A stretch of DNA of 8,197 nucleotides, taken from contig JAUNPM010000064.1 of the NCBI GenBank assembly GCA_030536675.1, positions 1 through 8,197 of the forward strand. The letters are read 5' to 3'. A program made the translations under genes and the position numbers. The stretch comes from Clostridia bacterium. GTDB lineage: Bacteria; Bacillota; Clostridia; Lachnospirales; CAG-274. Under the pieces are notes generated by a model. The model saw only the letters and a list, made by a program, of their open reading frames with translations, did not search any database and had not been told where the DNA came from. The stretch's first letter is position 1. Every line of letters begins with the position of its first letter. Below are positions 6,584 through 8,197 of the stretch, piece after piece.

Positions 6584-8197
6584 ATGAGAAATTATTCAGC
6601 AGATCAAATAAGAAACGTAGCTGTCCTCGGCCACAGCGGATGCGGCAAAACAACTATTGTTGAAGCTTGTTTGCACGTCAGCGGTGGCTCCAAAAGATTC
6701 GGACGTATTGAAGAAGGCAATACTGTAAGTGATTATGATGCAGAGGAAATAAAGAGAAAAGTTTCCATTAGTTCATCAATTATTCCCGTTGAATGGCTTG
6801 ATGAAAAAATCAATTTTATAGACACACCGGGTTATTTTGATTTCGCAGGCGAAGTCAATGAAGCCCTTGCCGTAGCCGATATGGCTCTTATAGTTGTTGA
6901 TGGCAAATCTGGTGTTCAGGTAGGCACGGAAAAAGCATGGGAAGCAGCACAAAAGGCAAATCTTCCCAAAATGATCATCGTAAACGGTATGGATGATGAA
7001 AATGCCAATTGGGTCAATGTATGCGAAGCATTAAAACAGGCTTTCGGCAAAAGCATAGCCCCCATACAGGTTCCGTTCTACGAAGACGGCAAATACATAG
7101 GCTTTGTAAACGCTATCAGAAGAAAAGCAAGAAAATTTGAAAACGGTCTTGTTGAACCCTGTGATATGCCAAATGGTATTGAAGACGAGGTAGAAACAAC
7201 AAGAACTATGATCGAAGAAGCCGTTGCCGAAACCGATGACGAATTAATGGAAAAGTTTTTCGCAGAAGAAAGCTTTACGGAGGATGAAATTCATAAAGGC
7301 ATAAACATAGGTATTCTTGACGGTACCGTTACTCCTGTTATTTCAAGCTCTGCCATAAACACTTTGGGTATACGAGTTTTAATGAACTCCATTAACAAGT
7401 TTTTACCTCCAACAAACAAAGTAAGACCTACAATGGAGGCAATCAACCCTAAAACAGACGATTTGGTAGAAATAAATTGTGATGAATCAGAGCCTGCCTC
7501 CGCCTTTGTGTTTAAGACAATTTCAGACCCATATGTAGGACGCTTAAGCATTTTTAAAGTTTGCAGCGGTTATATTAAAAAAGATATGATGCTTAAAAAC
7601 GTAAACAAAAACATAGCCGAAAAAGTAAGCAAGGTATACATATTAAGAGGCAAAGAACAAATTGAGATAGACAGATTAAATGCAGGTGACATAGGTGCTG
7701 TTGCAAAGCTTCAAAACACAAGTACAAACGACACCTTAGCTTCTGCCGACAGACCTGTTCAGTTAAGCCCCATTGAATTTCCTATTCCCTACCTTTCAAA
7801 AGGTATTAAGCCTAAAACAAAGGGCGATGAGGACAAACTTGCAGGTGCTGTTGCAAAAATGCTTGAAGAGGATAAAACTCTCAACTTTAAAGTTGATAAG
7901 GAAACAAAGCAGTCAGTTATCACAGGTATGGGCGAATCCCATATAGACGTTTTTGTAAATAAATTAAAAAATAAATATAAAATTGATGTTGAGCTTTCAG
8001 ACCCTGTTATACCTCACAGAGAAATGATAAAGAGCAAAGAACAGGTAAGATATAAGCATAAGAAGCAGTCAGGCGGCGGCGGACAGTACGGCGACGTTGA
8101 GATAATTTTTGAACCAAGCGGAGATATGACAACACCATATATATTTGAAGAACAGATCTTCGGCGGTGCCGTACCAAAGCAATACTTCCCAGCCGTT
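6584..8197 (+). CDS. EF-G-like translational GTPase (FusA2-type), 3' end outside window
   Basis: Partial: 538 codons are open to the window edge with no stop; the family is about 690 residues, so roughly 150 are missing. It is an EF-G paralogue, not the main EF-G. The P-loop is GHSGCGKT (16-23) instead of AHIDAGKT. The switch I motif RGITI is absent, replaced by EEIKRKVSISSS. The G3 motif is DTPGY (80-84), with Tyr where EF-G has the catalytic His. G4 is NGMD (134-137), lacking the Lys of NKxD. SSSA (254-257) fits G5. Domain II (about 290-375), domain III (from about 398, including GMGESHIDV) and the start of domain IV with HKKQSGGGGQYGDV (from His492) follow EF-G closely. DTPGY and the GHSG P-loop are typical of the EF-G-like/FusA2 group, whose role is not settled; ribosome binding is likely from the intact domain IV motif. 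It reads alone from its own leader. Some annotations would call it elongation factor G. Confidence 0.92.
   Translation, partial: MRNYSADQIRNVAVLGHSGCGKTTIVEACLHVSGGSKRFGRIEEGNTVSDYDAEEIKRKVSISSSIIPVEWLDEKINFIDTPGYFDFAGEVNEALAVADMALIVVDGKSGVQVGTEKAWEAAQKANLPKMIIVNGMDDENANWVNVCEALKQAFGKSIAPIQVPFYEDGKYIGFVNAIRRKARKFENGLVEPCDMPNGIEDEVETTRTMIEEAVAETDDELMEKFFAEESFTEDEIHKGINIGILDGTVTPVISSSAINTLGIRVLMNSINKFLPPTNKVRPTMEAINPKTDDLVEINCDESEPASAFVFKTISDPYVGRLSIFKVCSGYIKKDMMLKNVNKNIAEKVSKVYILRGKEQIEIDRLNAGDIGAVAKLQNTSTNDTLASADRPVQLSPIEFPIPYLSKGIKPKTKGDEDKLAGAVAKMLEEDKTLNFKVDKETKQSVITGMGESHIDVFVNKLKNKYKIDVELSDPVIPHREMIKSKEQVRYKHKKQSGGGGQYGDVEIIFEPSGDMTTPYIFEEQIFGGAVPKQYFPAV

Noticed and set aside
7291..7551. 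86-codon minus-strand open frame inside the EF-G-like gene
   Set aside because: It lies opposite well-matched EF-G-like G-domain and domain II sequence and has no ribosome binding site or family match.

Overview
The window is low-GC, AT-rich bacterial DNA. Gene content and style (AGGAGG-type Shine-Dalgarno sites, a glycolytic-type pyruvate phosphate dikinase, a Spo0A effector-like domain, a lepA-hemW gene pair) point to an anaerobic, probably spore-forming-lineage Clostridia/Firmicutes chromosome. The species cannot be named from the sequence alone. There is no sign of phage, transposon, CRISPR array, tRNA or rRNA.

Layout. Positions 89-2719 (minus) hold a complete pyruvate, phosphate dikinase gene (ppdK). 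A 268-bp AT-rich divergent intergenic region with recognisable promoters separates it from a plus-strand pair: lepA (elongation factor 4, 2988-4802) and hemW (radical SAM heme chaperone, 4806-5882), 3 bp apart and probably co-transcribed. A hairpin at 5886-5913 ends this unit. Converging on the same hairpin from the other side is a small minus-strand gene (5920-6298) encoding a protein that resembles the DNA-binding effector domain of Spo0A without a receiver domain. Its reading frame is broken by one extra G in a six-G tract; both halves remain recognisable. A 285-bp very AT-rich intergenic region follows. From 6584 a plus-strand gene for a non-canonical EF-G-like translational GTPase runs off the right edge, with about 538 codons visible.

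Function. Most of the window is housekeeping: reversible PEP/pyruvate conversion, two translational GTPases of different subfamilies (LepA and EF-G-like), and a heme-trafficking/radical SAM protein. The part that deserves a second look is the small Spo0A-like regulator: its one-base frameshift in a G homopolymer, and the paired 11-bp inverted sites in and upstream of its promoter, about five helical turns apart. I see no convincing new multi-gene system.
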